Assembly: GCA_030432015.1 (NCBI GenBank)
Contig: JAUIHJ010000452.1
Location: forward strand, 1-6,930
DNA from: a bacterium
GTDB lineage: Bacteria > Planctomycetota > Planctomycetia > Pirellulales > Pirellulaceae
DNA length: 6,930 bases
Direction of reading: 5' to 3'
Below are positions 6,705 to 6,930 of this stretch, in pieces. Position 1 is the stretch's first letter; every line of letters starts with the position of its first letter. The notes under the pieces were generated by a model. It was given only the letters and a program-made list of their open reading frames with translations. It made no database searches and had not been told where the DNA came from. The position numbers and the translations under genes are program-made.

Positions 6705-6930
6705 TCGACCGCAAACGCTTCAACTTCAAACGGGTTGTCACGATAGGCATCGCGTCCATGCCACCAAAGCCATCCTGAACACAGGAGGTAGGCTGGACCA
6801 AACAGAATGCCCCACCGCTCGTATTGGCGAACATGGACATGCTCGTGGTTTCGCACGTCGTCCAAGCCGCTGGCGGTGCGTCCCAGGATCGTATGACCGA
6901 AGGTTATCGCTTCCGCTTCGAAGTTCCCTG
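6701..6930 (-). CDS. Hypothetical HExxH-motif protein, C-terminal 75 residues
   Basis: The reverse strand is open from the right edge to a TAA at 6701-6703, giving 75 residues that start GNFEAEAITFGHTILGRTAS in the visible part. Residues 28-32 are HEHVH, a match to the zinc-protease HExxH pattern, in the context DDVRNHEHVHVRQYERWG. A hydrophobic, tryptophan-rich stretch follows (39-56, ILFGPAYLLCSGWLWW inside it), then RDAYRDNPFEVEAFA (59-73), where E67 or E70 could act as a third metal ligand. Similar short proteins with HExxH, a hydrophobic segment and a final NPFExEA motif are, from memory, common uncharacterised proteins in planctomycetes and other bacteria. The role may be a small membrane-associated metalloprotease-like or metal-binding protein, but catalysis is unproven. 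The N-terminus lies outside the window. It converges on the alpha-E gene and is unlikely to belong to the same transcription unit. The natural, motif-rich translation supports it as real coding sequence even though only part is present. Confidence 0.75.
   Translation of the reverse strand, partial: GNFEAEAITFGHTILGRTASGLDDVRNHEHVHVRQYERWGILFGPAYLLCSGWLWWHGRDAYRDNPFEVEAFAVD

Overview
The window is a compact, GC-rich bacterial gene block. It encodes a predicted peptide/amide-ligation system that family knowledge places with the transglutaminase / circularly permuted ATP-grasp / alpha-E neighbourhoods. Five genes on the + strand read in one direction, and a sixth, partial gene converges on them from the right edge. 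The organism is not identifiable with certainty. The weak or missing Shine-Dalgarno sequences at most starts, the DUF2126 plus ATP-grasp/alpha-E fusion layout, and the style of the partial HExxH protein at the right edge suggest a planctomycete or a similar environmental bacterium. That is an inference from recall, not a demonstrated assignment.

Layout, left to right: (1) the C-terminal 170 residues of a DUF2126 protein (glutamine-synthetase-like putative amidoligase), cut by the left edge, 1-514. (2) An 846-residue fusion of a circularly permuted ATP-grasp domain and an alpha-E domain, 533-3073. (3) A 290-residue transglutaminase-like protein with an intact Cys-His-Asp triad, 3079-3951. (4) A 160-bp spacer holding a possible promoter, an inverted repeat and a plausible ribosome binding site. 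(5) A stand-alone circularly permuted ATP-grasp protein of 526 residues, 4112-5692. (6) A stand-alone alpha-E protein of 335 residues, 5697-6704. (7) On the - strand, the last 75 residues of a small protein with an HExxH motif and a hydrophobic stretch, 6701-6930. Its stop codon shares the palindromic TTAA with the stop of the alpha-E gene.

The first three + strand genes are spaced by 18 and 5 nt, and the last two by 4 nt, so they look like two tightly coupled units (or one operon with an internal promoter). The ATP-grasp plus alpha-E pair is present twice, once fused and once as adjacent genes. The split copy keeps the residues expected for nucleotide and metal binding. The fused copy has replaced several of them, which suggests an active enzyme paired with a divergent or non-catalytic relative. 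With the DUF2126 protein, two unrelated ligase folds (glutamine-synthetase-like and ATP-grasp) sit beside a transglutaminase-fold protein that could cleave or exchange amide bonds. The natural substrate is not known. No Anbu-type proteasome-like peptidase, which often accompanies such genes in other bacteria, is present in this window, and the convergent gene closes the cluster on the right.
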